Positions 5,856 to 12,255 of a stretch of DNA of 12,621 nt are shown in pieces. The notes under the pieces are model-generated. The model saw nothing but the letters and a program-made list of their open reading frames with translations, had not been told where the DNA came from and did no database searches. How positions within the stretch are numbered: position 1 is the first letter of the stretch; every line of letters starts with the position of its first letter. Made by a program: the position numbers and the translations under genes. Origin of the DNA: JANXVY01 sp038329675 (GTDB lineage: Bacteria > Pseudomonadota > Alphaproteobacteria > Rhizobiales > Hyphomicrobiaceae); NCBI GenBank assembly GCA_038329675.1, contig JBBQNE010000094.1, forward strand, positions 1-12,621, read 5' to 3'.

Positions 5856-7988
5856 TTAGTTTACTCGGCTCACTTCAACGAGATTATCCGAGAACGTCGG
5901 CGCGCGCCCAAGCCCGCTCCACTCATCAGATGATATGCAGTTCACCGAAGCATCGGCCCGGTTGAGCGAACGCCAGTAGCCAAGCGTTGCAACAACCACG
6001 CCCGGCGGCACGTCATCAGTGACGCGGGCGACACCCTCAAAATCGCCGCGGCCGTTGCCGACGCGAACCGGGTCACCGTCGCGGATCTGGCGGAATTCTG
6101 CATCGGTTGGTGAGATCATCACGAACTGGTCGCCCTGACCTTTAATTTTATGCGGCTCGTTGGCGTAACATGAGTTTAGAAAGCCATGGCTCTTGGGCGA
6201 GAGAATATTGAGCGGATAGAGTTTAGCTTTGTCGGGGTTCGTCGCGGGACTTTCGCGCGGCGCAACATAACCCGGCAGCGGATCGACGGGTTCGCCAGAT
6301 TGTTCGCCCTCATACATCATCCGGAACGGTCCAGCGACGAAGTTCTTGGCGTCATGGAGCAGAAATTCGACCTTGCCCGACGGCGTTGGAAAGCGCCCTT
6401 GCGCATGCGGCGTGCGGGTGTCGGGAGCGCCGACGTTGATCCTAAAGTACCCGTTCTGCTTAAAGTGCTCCATGGTGATGCCGGCCATCTTGGGGTCGTC
6501 CCAATTGATGAAGTGCGCGGCCAGTTCGCTATCGGTCATTTTGAAGTGCGGGTCGTCAAAGCCCATCTCAGCGGCGAGGCGTCGCCACATTTCACTTGTC
6601 GACAGGCACTCGCCCGGCGGCTCGACGGCTTTTTGATTGTAAGTGAAGTAGAAATGACCCCACGACCACATCATGTCTTCGGCCTCGCCAGCCATCGCGG
6701 CTGGCAGCACGATGTCGGCGTACTTGGCGGTGTCCGTCAGGAAATGTTCGGCAACCACAGTAAACAGGTCCTCGCGCTGAAGTCCCTTGACGATTTTATT
6801 GGTCTCAGGCGCCTGGCTAACGGGGTTGGTGCAGTAGACGAACAGCGACTTGATCGGTGGATCAAGCGGCATCTCGCCCGTCAACGCGGCGCCGAGGCGG
6901 AGATTGTTGACGACGCGGGTGCCGGGCTTAATCCACTCAGGCCGTGAAACCTTGGCCCAATCGACCGGGAAATCCCACAACGGCATCTGCAAAAGGCCGC
7001 CGCCGACGTGGCGCCAGGAGCCAGCGAGCGCGGGCAGCGCACACACTGCACGGATCGCCTGGGCCCCGCCCGCACTGCGCTCCAGTGCGACACCGAAGCG
7101 GATGACAGAGGGTTGAGCGGTCGCGAACTCGCGGGCAAACGTCGCGACGTCGGCGGCTTTCACTCCAGTAATGCCCTCGACGTACTCGGGCGTGAATTCG
7201 GCTGCACGGGCGGCCAGTTCGTCATATCCGTGGGCGTGATTATCGACCCATTCGCGATCAACGAGCCCCTGCGCAATCATTTGCTGAATGAAGCCCATCG
7301 CGAGCGCGCCGTCGGTGCCGGGCTTTGGACAGATGTGCCAGTCGCCCGCCTTTGCCGTGCGTGAGCGGTAGGCATCGATGACGACGACCTTGGCGCCACG
7401 TTTTTGCGCCTCGAACACGAATGGCCAATGGTGAAGGTTCGTCGAGATCGAGTTCGACGCCCAGATCACGATGTACTTGGCATGGACAAAGCTTTCGGGG
7501 TCCGTGCCGCCGGTCGGTCCAACGGTGAGAAGCCAAGCGGTTGACGAGCCCGATGCGCAAAACGTCTTTTCGTTGACGGTGGTGCCGAGCTTGTTGAAGA
7601 ACGGATCACCCGAATTGATACCCTGCACGAGGCCCATATTGCCAAGGTAGCTATAGGGCATGATGGCCTGGCTGCCGTGGGTGGCGATGATATCGCGCCA
7701 GCGCTTGCCGATTTCGGTGATGGCGGCATCCCAGGTGATGCGCTCAAACTGCTTGGAACCTTTGGGGCCGACCCGACGCAAGGGATACATCAACCGGTCG
7801 GGATTGCGGTGGTGGTCGTGGAAGTCCTTGAGCTTCACGCACAATCCACCGCGCGTCATCGGATGGTCTTTGTTGCCTCGCACTTCGACTAAGCGCCCGT
7901 TGACGACCTCATAGATCATCGCGCAGGTGTCGGGGCAGTCATGAGGGCAGGCGCCGAAGAAGGTCTCGCGTGTCGGTTCCTCGTTCAT
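5856..7988 (-). CDS. Molybdopterin-dependent oxidoreductase with N-terminal 4Fe-4S cluster (DMSO reductase superfamily)
   Basis: The 710-residue product is a COG0243-type molybdopterin (bis-MGD) enzyme. The N-terminal [4Fe-4S] motif is C14-x3-C18-x3-C22-x27-C50 (CPHDCPDTC and GGLC). K52 just after it fits the conserved electron-transfer lysine. The catalytic domain follows: KTFCASGSST at 141-150 puts C144 at the usual metal-ligand position, so cysteine ligation is inferred. Later come YCTNPVSQAPET and, in the last ~110 residues, the molydopterin-dinucleotide-binding beta-barrel domain (LYPLNILSPKSHGFLNS onward). There is no twin-arginine signal, so the enzyme is probably cytoplasmic. The substrate is unknown; the closest named grouping I recall is the uncharacterised MopB_3-like set. 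No small iron-sulfur or membrane subunit gene adjoins it. The ATG at 7988 has GGGAG 8 bases upstream. It could be mistaken for a formate dehydrogenase or BisC-type reductase by generic annotation. Confidence 0.9.
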   Translation of the reverse strand: MNEEPTRETFFGACPHDCPDTCAMIYEVVNGRLVEVRGNKDHPMTRGGLCVKLKDFHDHHRNPDRLMYPLRRVGPKGSKQFERITWDAAITEIGKRWRDIIATHGSQAIMPYSYLGNMGLVQGINSGDPFFNKLGTTVNEKTFCASGSSTAWLLTVGPTGGTDPESFVHAKYIVIWASNSISTNLHHWPFVFEAQKRGAKVVVIDAYRSRTAKAGDWHICPKPGTDGALAMGFIQQMIAQGLVDREWVDNHAHGYDELAARAAEFTPEYVEGITGVKAADVATFAREFATAQPSVIRFGVALERSAGGAQAIRAVCALPALAGSWRHVGGGLLQMPLWDFPVDWAKVSRPEWIKPGTRVVNNLRLGAALTGEMPLDPPIKSLFVYCTNPVSQAPETNKIVKGLQREDLFTVVAEHFLTDTAKYADIVLPAAMAGEAEDMMWSWGHFYFTYNQKAVEPPGECLSTSEMWRRLAAEMGFDDPHFKMTDSELAAHFINWDDPKMAGITMEHFKQNGYFRINVGAPDTRTPHAQGRFPTPSGKVEFLLHDAKNFVAGPFRMMYEGEQSGEPVDPLPGYVAPRESPATNPDKAKLYPLNILSPKSHGFLNSCYANEPHKIKGQGDQFVMISPTDAEFRQIRDGDPVRVGNGRGDFEGVARVTDDVPPGVVVATLGYWRSLNRADASVNCISSDEWSGLGRAPTFSDNLVEVSRVN

Positions 7989-8096
7989 GTCTGGGTCTCC
8001 CGGTGGCTCTTACAAAGGGGTGCGGTATGGTTCATGACGTGCCTGCGGCAGTTTGTCGAGCACGGTACACATGACCAGACGCCGAAGAACCAATGC

Positions 8097-8134
8097 CGAC
8101 GACCCGATTTCGACGACCCGATTTCGACGACCCG
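8097..8134. repeat. 14-bp tandem repeat, about 2.7 copies
   Basis: The unit CGACGACCCGATTT occurs exactly twice (8097-8110 and 8111-8124) and is followed by a third partial copy CGACGACCCG (8125-8134). It lies about 110-145 bases upstream of the oxidoreductase start codon. The unit is not a multiple of three and no gene covers it, so it is either neutral slippage or repeated binding sites. Confidence 0.8.
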
Positions 8135-8272
8135 CATCTAACGACGCTAAAGACCTGATGCAGATCGCCCAACTCGGATAACCAGACGCGTAAACTGCCC
8201 AATCAAACGATCTGTTAGCGCGGTCCAAAATTGATTGCGTCACGGCGTCTGTCGCGGCGTCAATTGGCTCCC

Positions 8273-8289
8273 GTTAAGTCCAACTTAAC
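8273..8289. promoter_or_regulatory. Perfect 7-bp inverted repeat upstream of the ParB-like gene
   Basis: GTTAAGT (8273-8279) and ACTTAAC (8283-8289) are exact inverted arms around the 3-base spacer CCA. The element lies 46 bases before the ATG at 8336. It is A/T-rich within GC-rich surroundings, the usual look of an operator for a dimeric regulator, but a short hairpin is also possible. No regulator can be assigned. Confidence 0.45.
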
Positions 8290-8335
8290 CATCGATGCTC
8301 AATTTGGCAGCAGTCACGCGACTGTCACACAAGCC

Positions 8336-9049
8336 ATGGTTCGTTGCATGAGTTCGCGCCGAGACACCGAAAAATCACGCTTCGAACCGCTCATTCCTGC
8401 CGCCGATAGACGACCACCACAACGATTGCCAATACCCAAAAAGCCATCGACTGAGCCGGTCATCGTCGCTCTCGATGCGTTGCGGCCGACCCAGGGAGCG
8501 GTCGGCATGCGTTCAGTGGCCGTGAAGCGCCGACGCATCGAGAAACGTCTCGATAAGCAAGCCCGCATCGAACGGTTTTTGGCCGATAGGCCAATCCCGT
8601 CGGTGCGTGGACCAGGCGGCCAGTTGTTCATGATCGACCATCACCATCTGGGTCTCGCGTTATGGCAAAGCGATATCGAAACGGCCTTTGTTCACGTGAT
8701 CGAGGACCTGTCGGTGTTACCTGTCGCTACGTTCTGGCACCGGATGGAACGCGACGGCCGAGTCTACCCATTCGATGCGACCGGTCGCCGGATTTCTCCC
8801 TCGCGCTTGCCGTCACGACTTGATGGGTTGGCCGGAGACGGCTACCGCGACCTCGCGTGGTCGGCCCGGGAGGCTGGTGCATTCGCCAAAACCCGCACGC
8901 CGTTCGCTGAATTTTTATGGGCCGATTACTTTCGCGAACTGATCCCCGAACGGCTTTTGGTGCGCGACTATGACGTGGCGGTCGACCGAGCGATTAAGCT
9001 AGCCCGATTGAAAGCGGCAAGCGATCTACCGGGATGGCAACAGCGCTAA
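8336..9049 (+). CDS. ParB-like nuclease-family protein (ParBc_2 type)
   Basis: The 237-residue product matches the 'putative ParB-like nuclease' family (ParBc_2, PF08857), not the chromosome-segregation ParB with its helix-turn-helix. A basic, proline-rich N-terminus (1-45) is followed by VGMRSVAVKRRRIEK (56-70). Next come a strand-loop segment with GPGGQLFMIDHHHLGLAL (92-109), and the family-typical VATFWHRMERDGRVYPFD (137-154). The GAFAKTRTPFAEFLWADYFR block is at 181-200. Members usually have IDGHH at the ParB box; here it reads IDHHH (100-104), with histidine in place of glycine. The molecular function of this family is not established; nuclease or NTPase activity is inferred from the ParB/sulfiredoxin fold. 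No parA or parS-like element is nearby. The start is uncertain: ATG 8336 and ATG 8348 both lack a clear Shine-Dalgarno sequence, and the frame is open to 8231. Confidence 0.82.
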   Translation: MVRCMSSRRDTEKSRFEPLIPAADRRPPQRLPIPKKPSTEPVIVALDALRPTQGAVGMRSVAVKRRRIEKRLDKQARIERFLADRPIPSVRGPGGQLFMIDHHHLGLALWQSDIETAFVHVIEDLSVLPVATFWHRMERDGRVYPFDATGRRISPSRLPSRLDGLAGDGYRDLAWSAREAGAFAKTRTPFAEFLWADYFRELIPERLLVRDYDVAVDRAIKLARLKAASDLPGWQQR

Positions 9050-9127
9050 GCTCAGTAGAGTTGATCGCTTCACCACGGGCAGCCGTTCAAACACTGCTGC
9101 CGCAAACTAGACGGTGTGCGGCGCTAC

Positions 9128-9136
9128 GGAGCAGGG
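9128..9136 (+). promoter_or_regulatory. Ribosome binding region of the yhhQ-type gene
   Basis: GGAG (9128-9131) lies 9 bases and AGGG (9133-9136) 4 bases before the ATG at 9141. They support this start over longer or shorter versions. Confidence 0.45.
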
Positions 9137-9140
9137 CTGA

Positions 9141-9851
9141 ATGACGGGCACGACACCCAAGGCCGAGCGGTCTTACCGGTATTTCGATCTGGTGATGGTC
9201 GCGTTCGTTGTTGTGCTGGTGTGTGCCAACTTAATCGGGCCAGCGAAGGCAGCCGTCGTCGAGATGCCATGGGGGCCGTTCGTCTTTGGCGCAGGCGTCC
9301 TGTTCTTTCCCATTAGCTACGTCTTTGGCGACATCCTGACGGAGGTCTATGGCTACTCACGAACGCGCCGCGTGATCTGGACCGGGTTCGCCGCCCTGGC
9401 ATTTGCAGCGATCATGGCCGCTGTCGTCGTGGCGCTACCACCAGCACCGACATGGCCCAACCAGAAGGCCTACGAGATCGCGTTTGGCAACACGTGGCGG
9501 ATCGCCATTGCATCCATGGTCGCCTACGCGGTTGGAGAATTCGTCAACTCTTATGTTCTGGCCCGCATGAAAGTCGCAACTGAGGGCCGCCACATGTCTG
9601 GCCGCTTCGTTGCCTCGACGTTTGCTGGCGAAGCCGTTGATAGCGCGATATTCTACCCCCTTGCGTTTTACAATTCGGGGCTGATGCCCAACGAACTCGT
9701 GTTCACGCTGATGTGGTCACAGTTCGGATTAAAGACACTGGTCGAGATCATCATGCTGCCAGCGACGGTGCGGATCGTGACGTTCTTAAAGCGCGCCGAG
9801 GGCGAGGATTACTTTGACCGAGGCACTGATTTTACGCCGTTCAAGATCTGA
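9141..9851 (+). CDS. yhhQ: Queuosine precursor transporter (YhhQ/DUF165 family)
   Basis: The 236-residue product is an integral membrane protein of the YhhQ family (Vut_1, PF02592). It has about six hydrophobic spans: roughly 14-32, 46-64, 78-100, 118-140, 154-176 and 190-214. The family signature FFPISYVFGDILTEVYGY at 55-72 is intact, as are GEFVNSYVLARMK (132-144) and the late FAGEAVDSAIF segment (161-171). E. coli YhhQ takes up the queuosine precursors preQ0 and preQ1 across the inner membrane. The assignment here rests on the signature and on queC ending 15 bases away on the opposite strand. The gene is convergent with queC and follows the ParB-like gene by 91 bases. No preQ1 riboswitch was recognised upstream. 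Confidence 0.92.
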   Translation: MTGTTPKAERSYRYFDLVMVAFVVVLVCANLIGPAKAAVVEMPWGPFVFGAGVLFFPISYVFGDILTEVYGYSRTRRVIWTGFAALAFAAIMAAVVVALPPAPTWPNQKAYEIAFGNTWRIAIASMVAYAVGEFVNSYVLARMKVATEGRHMSGRFVASTFAGEAVDSAIFYPLAFYNSGLMPNELVFTLMWSQFGLKTLVEIIMLPATVRIVTFLKRAEGEDYFDRGTDFTPFKI

Positions 9852-9866
9852 ACGTTGGCGTGGCTC

Positions 9867-10607
9867 CTACTGCGGATTGTCCGTAATCGCGCCTTGCCAA
9901 GCCCGCCAGCCGTTCGCTCGCAACTCGCACGCCGGGCACGCACCGCAGCCGTAGCCCCAGGCGTGGTGTCTGGTGCGGTCGCCGAGGTAGCACGTGTGCG
10001 TTTGGGCGACGATGAGGTTGACGAGGTCGGGCCCGCCAAGGTCGAACGCCATTGCCCACGTCGCAGCCTTGTCGACGAACATGAGCGGCGTCGCGATGGC
10101 GATTTCCCGGTCCATACCAAGTGAGACCGCGCTGGCCAGCGTCTGGAGGGTCGCATCGCGGCAGTCGGGATAGCCCGAGTAATCGGTTTCGCACATGCCG
10201 CCAACGAGCGTGGCGATGCCGCGCCGGTACGCGATCGCGGCTGCATAGGTGAAAAACAACAGGTTGCGGCCGGGTACAAACGTTGATGGCAAGCCCGCCG
10301 CCGTCAGTTCAATTGCCGCGTCGCGCGTTAAAGCCGTTTCGCTGATCCGTCCAAGCTCGGGCAAGGCCAGGATGTGATCGGCGCCGAGCCGTGCGGCCCA
10401 GGCCGGTTCAAGGGCTGCAAGTCCGTTTCGCACGTCACCTCGCACGTCGAGTTCAACGCGGTGACGTTGGCCGTAGTCGAACCCGATCGTCTCAACGCGG
10501 CTAAACCGCTCCAGTGCCCAAGCGAGGCAAACGGTCGAATCCTGTCCACCCGAAAACAGCACAAGTGCGGCGGTGTCTGAAGCCTCGTCTGTTGCGCCGG
10601 TTTGCAT
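9867..10607 (-). CDS. queC: 7-cyano-7-deazaguanine synthase QueC
   Basis: The 246-residue product has all the marks of QueC, which converts 7-carboxy-7-deazaguanine, ammonia and ATP to preQ0 in queuosine biosynthesis. The PP-loop ATP-pyrophosphatase motif SGGQDS is at 19-24, DYGQRH at 44-49, VPGRNLLF at 111-118 and ETDYSGYPDCR at 140-150. The C-terminal zinc site is C206 with C221, C224 and C227 (GCGACPAC). E. coli QueC has 231 residues; the small difference is a longer N-terminus. The ATG at 10607 has no strong Shine-Dalgarno sequence. The rest of the preQ0 pathway (queD, queE, folE) is not in the window. It is convergent with the yhhQ-type transporter, so the two are not cotranscribed. A C-rich repeat (G-rich on the other strand) begins about 28 bases upstream of its start codon. 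Confidence 0.96.
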   Translation of the reverse strand: MQTGATDEASDTAALVLFSGGQDSTVCLAWALERFSRVETIGFDYGQRHRVELDVRGDVRNGLAALEPAWAARLGADHILALPELGRISETALTRDAAIELTAAGLPSTFVPGRNLLFFTYAAAIAYRRGIATLVGGMCETDYSGYPDCRDATLQTLASAVSLGMDREIAIATPLMFVDKAATWAMAFDLGGPDLVNLIVAQTHTCYLGDRTRHHAWGYGCGACPACELRANGWRAWQGAITDNPQ

Positions 10608-10905
10608 TGGGTGAGCGGCCTCAGGCTGGGACGGATCGAGTGGAGGGGGTCGGGTGGAGGGGATCGGGTGGAGGGGATCGGGTTTGGAGGCATGGGCTTT
10701 GGAATCGTTAAGTCACATGCCGGTAGGCGAGCTTAGCTAAGTCTGCGTACCAGTGCAGCATTCGCCCACGCAGCATTCCGATTGCCTTATTGCGCCAACT
10801 GATGAACCCGCTACAAGCCGCCATCGCACGCCTGTCGTTGGCCAAACCGTCGCGCCCGCCGTTGTCCGAAGTGTCGCCCGCCCCGTTGCCCGTCCGGAGA
10901 CTGTA
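10608..10905. other. Divergent intergenic region between queC and eno
   Basis: These 298 bases must hold the promoters of queC (minus) and eno (plus). Visible structures are a 14-bp G-rich tandem repeat next to queC (10635-10690) and a 10-bp palindrome, CTTAGCTAAG, at 10732-10741. The enolase frame is open upstream to 10753 and a minus-strand frame covers 10708-10983, but neither extra stretch shows family features. No clear -35/-10 pair or known riboswitch was found by eye. Confidence 0.6.
10635..10690 (+). repeat. 14-bp G-rich tandem repeat (possible G-quadruplex) upstream of queC
   Basis: Consecutive 14-bp units start at 10635, 10649, 10663 and 10677, with consensus ATCGGGTGGAGGGG on the plus strand. 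The second and third differ at one base; the fourth is degraded. Each unit supplies two runs of at least three guanines, so the plus strand holds six or more closely spaced G-runs, meeting the usual pattern for a G-quadruplex. In a queC transcript the sequence would be C-rich. Confidence 0.75.
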
Positions 10906-12198
10906 ATGACTGCCATCATCGACATCGTCGGCCGCCAAATCCTCGACAGCCGCGGCAATCCAACGGTCGAAGTCGATGTCCACCTCGAAGACGGGTCAAT
11001 GGGGCGCGCTGCCGTACCATCGGGTGCCTCCACTGGTGCGCACGAAGCCGTTGAGCTGCGCGATGGAGACGATCGCAGCTATAAGGGTAAGGGCGTTCTG
11101 AAAGCCGTCGACGCCGTCAACCACGAGATTTTCAACGCGCTGTCAGGCCTCGATGCTGAGGATCAGCGCGGGATCGACGCGGCGCTGATTGCGCTGGATG
11201 GGACACCAAATAAGGCCCGGCTTGGGGCCAACGCGATCCTTGGGGTGTCGCTTGCAACGGCCAAGGCTGCGGCGGAGGCGTCTGGACTGCCGCTTTACCG
11301 TTACGTTGGCGGAACAAGCGCGCATGTTCTGCCGGTGCCGATGATGAACATCATCAACGGCGGCGCCCACGCCGACAACCCCATCGACATTCAAGAATTC
11401 ATGATCATGCCGGTGGGCGCGGAGACGCTGAGCGAAGCGGTTCGGATTGGTGCTGAGATTTTTCACACGCTGAAAAAAGCGCTCAAGGATGCCGGTCACA
11501 ATACCAACGTTGGCGATGAGGGCGGCTTCGCGCCAAATTTGAAGTCGGCCGATGAAGCGCTCGCTTTCATCGTCAAATCGATTGAAAAAGCTGGCTACAG
11601 ACCCGGCGATGACGTGATGCTGGCACTCGATTGCGCAGCGACCGAGTTTTTTCATAACGGCGTCTACAAACTCGAAGGCGAGGGCCGTGCGCTCGAAAGT
11701 GGCGAAATGGCAGCCTACCTTGAAGATTTGTGCAACCGTTATCCCATCGTTTCGATCGAGGATGGGATGTCGGAAGACGATTGGACGGGTTGGAAAATAC
11801 TGACCGACAAACTCGGCGCGCGCGTTCAACTTGTCGGCGATGACCTGTTCGTGACCAACACAGCGCGGCTCGCTGATGGCATTGCTAAGGCGACCGCGAA
11901 TTCAATTCTGATCAAAGTCAACCAAATCGGCACGCTATCTGAAACGCTCGATGCCGTTTCGATGGCGCAACGGGCTGGCTACACGGCCGTTATGAGCCAT
12001 CGCTCGGGGGAAACCGAAGACGCGACAATTGCCGATCTCGCAGTTGCAACCAACTGCGGGCAAATCAAAACGGGTAGCCTTTGCCGCTCCGACCGGCTTG
12101 CAAAATACAACCAGCTCATTCGCATTGAGGAAGAGCTTGAGACAGCCGCCCGCTACGCCGGTCGCAGCGTTGTTAAGGTGCGGCCCAAAACGGCGTAG
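10906..12198 (+). CDS. eno: Enolase (phosphopyruvate hydratase)
   Basis: The 430-residue product is a complete enolase, which interconverts 2-phosphoglycerate and phosphoenolpyruvate in glycolysis and gluconeogenesis. The N-terminal domain starts with the usual ILDSRGNPTVEV (12-23) and carries the SGAST loop at 39-43. The catalytic barrel shows H155, E164, the acid/base pair E205 and K337, magnesium ligands D242, E285 and D312, H365 in the SHRSGET signature, and K388. All match E. coli positions with a constant offset of four or five residues. The ATG at 10906 is chosen because GGAG (10896-10899) lies 6 bases upstream and the protein starts in the family-typical way. The frame runs open to 10753, but that extension has no enolase similarity. 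A GC-rich inverted repeat follows the stop codon. Cysteines at 275 and 384 carry no known role. Confidence 0.98.
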   Translation: MTAIIDIVGRQILDSRGNPTVEVDVHLEDGSMGRAAVPSGASTGAHEAVELRDGDDRSYKGKGVLKAVDAVNHEIFNALSGLDAEDQRGIDAALIALDGTPNKARLGANAILGVSLATAKAAAEASGLPLYRYVGGTSAHVLPVPMMNIINGGAHADNPIDIQEFMIMPVGAETLSEAVRIGAEIFHTLKKALKDAGHNTNVGDEGGFAPNLKSADEALAFIVKSIEKAGYRPGDDVMLALDCAATEFFHNGVYKLEGEGRALESGEMAAYLEDLCNRYPIVSIEDGMSEDDWTGWKILTDKLGARVQLVGDDLFVTNTARLADGIAKATANSILIKVNQIGTLSETLDAVSMAQRAGYTAVMSHRSGETEDATIADLAVATNCGQIKTGSLCRSDRLAKYNQLIRIEEELETAARYAGRSVVKVRPKTA

Positions 12199-12214
12199 GT
12201 GGCGCTGCTGTTAG

Positions 12215-12232
12215 GGCCGCTAGTTTGCGGCC
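12215..12232 (+). terminator. Candidate terminator hairpin after eno
   Basis: GGCCGC (12215-12220) and GCGGCC (12227-12232) form a perfect all-GC 6-bp stem with the loop TAGTTT, 16 bases after the eno stop codon. Outer CGCT (12203-12206) and AGCG (12233-12236) can also pair across an internal bulge. There is no T-run, so efficient intrinsic termination is uncertain. The following gene begins 24 bases later. Confidence 0.4.
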
Positions 12233-12255
12233 AGCGATCGGGCTATGGTCGGACC

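Larger units (their letters stand above)
7989..8335. other. Divergent intergenic region with repeats
   Basis: About 347 bases separate the oxidoreductase start (minus) from the ParB-like start (plus). It contains a 14-bp tandem repeat (8097-8134) and a perfect 7-bp inverted repeat (8273-8289). A 77-codon minus-strand frame (8010-8243) and the upstream extension of the ParB-like frame (from a TTG at 8231) are open, but neither shows family features. Promoters for both flanking genes must lie here; no convincing -35/-10 pair was found by eye. Confidence 0.6.

Noticed and set aside
5608..5859. Plus-strand 83-codon frame opposite the VapB N-terminal extension
   Set aside because: No recognisable motif, and base composition alone explains the open frame.
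6186..6947. 253-codon open frame on the plus strand
   Set aside because: Wholly antisense to the well-supported molybdopterin oxidoreductase; high GC lowers stop frequency, and no family features are seen.
8097..8134. CRISPR array
   Set aside because: The repeats are directly adjacent with no spacers and only 14 bp long.
8010..8243. 77-codon minus-strand frame upstream of the oxidoreductase
   Set aside because: It crosses the 14-bp tandem repeat, overlaps the intergenic region and shows no recognisable motif.
8336..9049. Chromosome partition ParB
   Set aside because: It lacks the helix-turn-helix and C-terminal dimerisation domain of canonical ParB, has no parA neighbour, and matches the separate ParBc_2 family.
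10328..10693. 121-codon minus-strand frame overlapping queC
   Set aside because: It is an out-of-frame shadow of queC; its proline/serine-rich start is just the translated G-rich repeat.
10608..10740. preQ1 riboswitch ahead of queC
   Set aside because: No aptamer-like hairpin with the A-rich tail was found; the region is dominated by the C-rich repeat. The 91 bases before the yhhQ-type gene (9050-9140) likewise show none.
11143..11829. 228-codon open frame on the minus strand
   Set aside because: Antisense to enolase, whose identity is certain.
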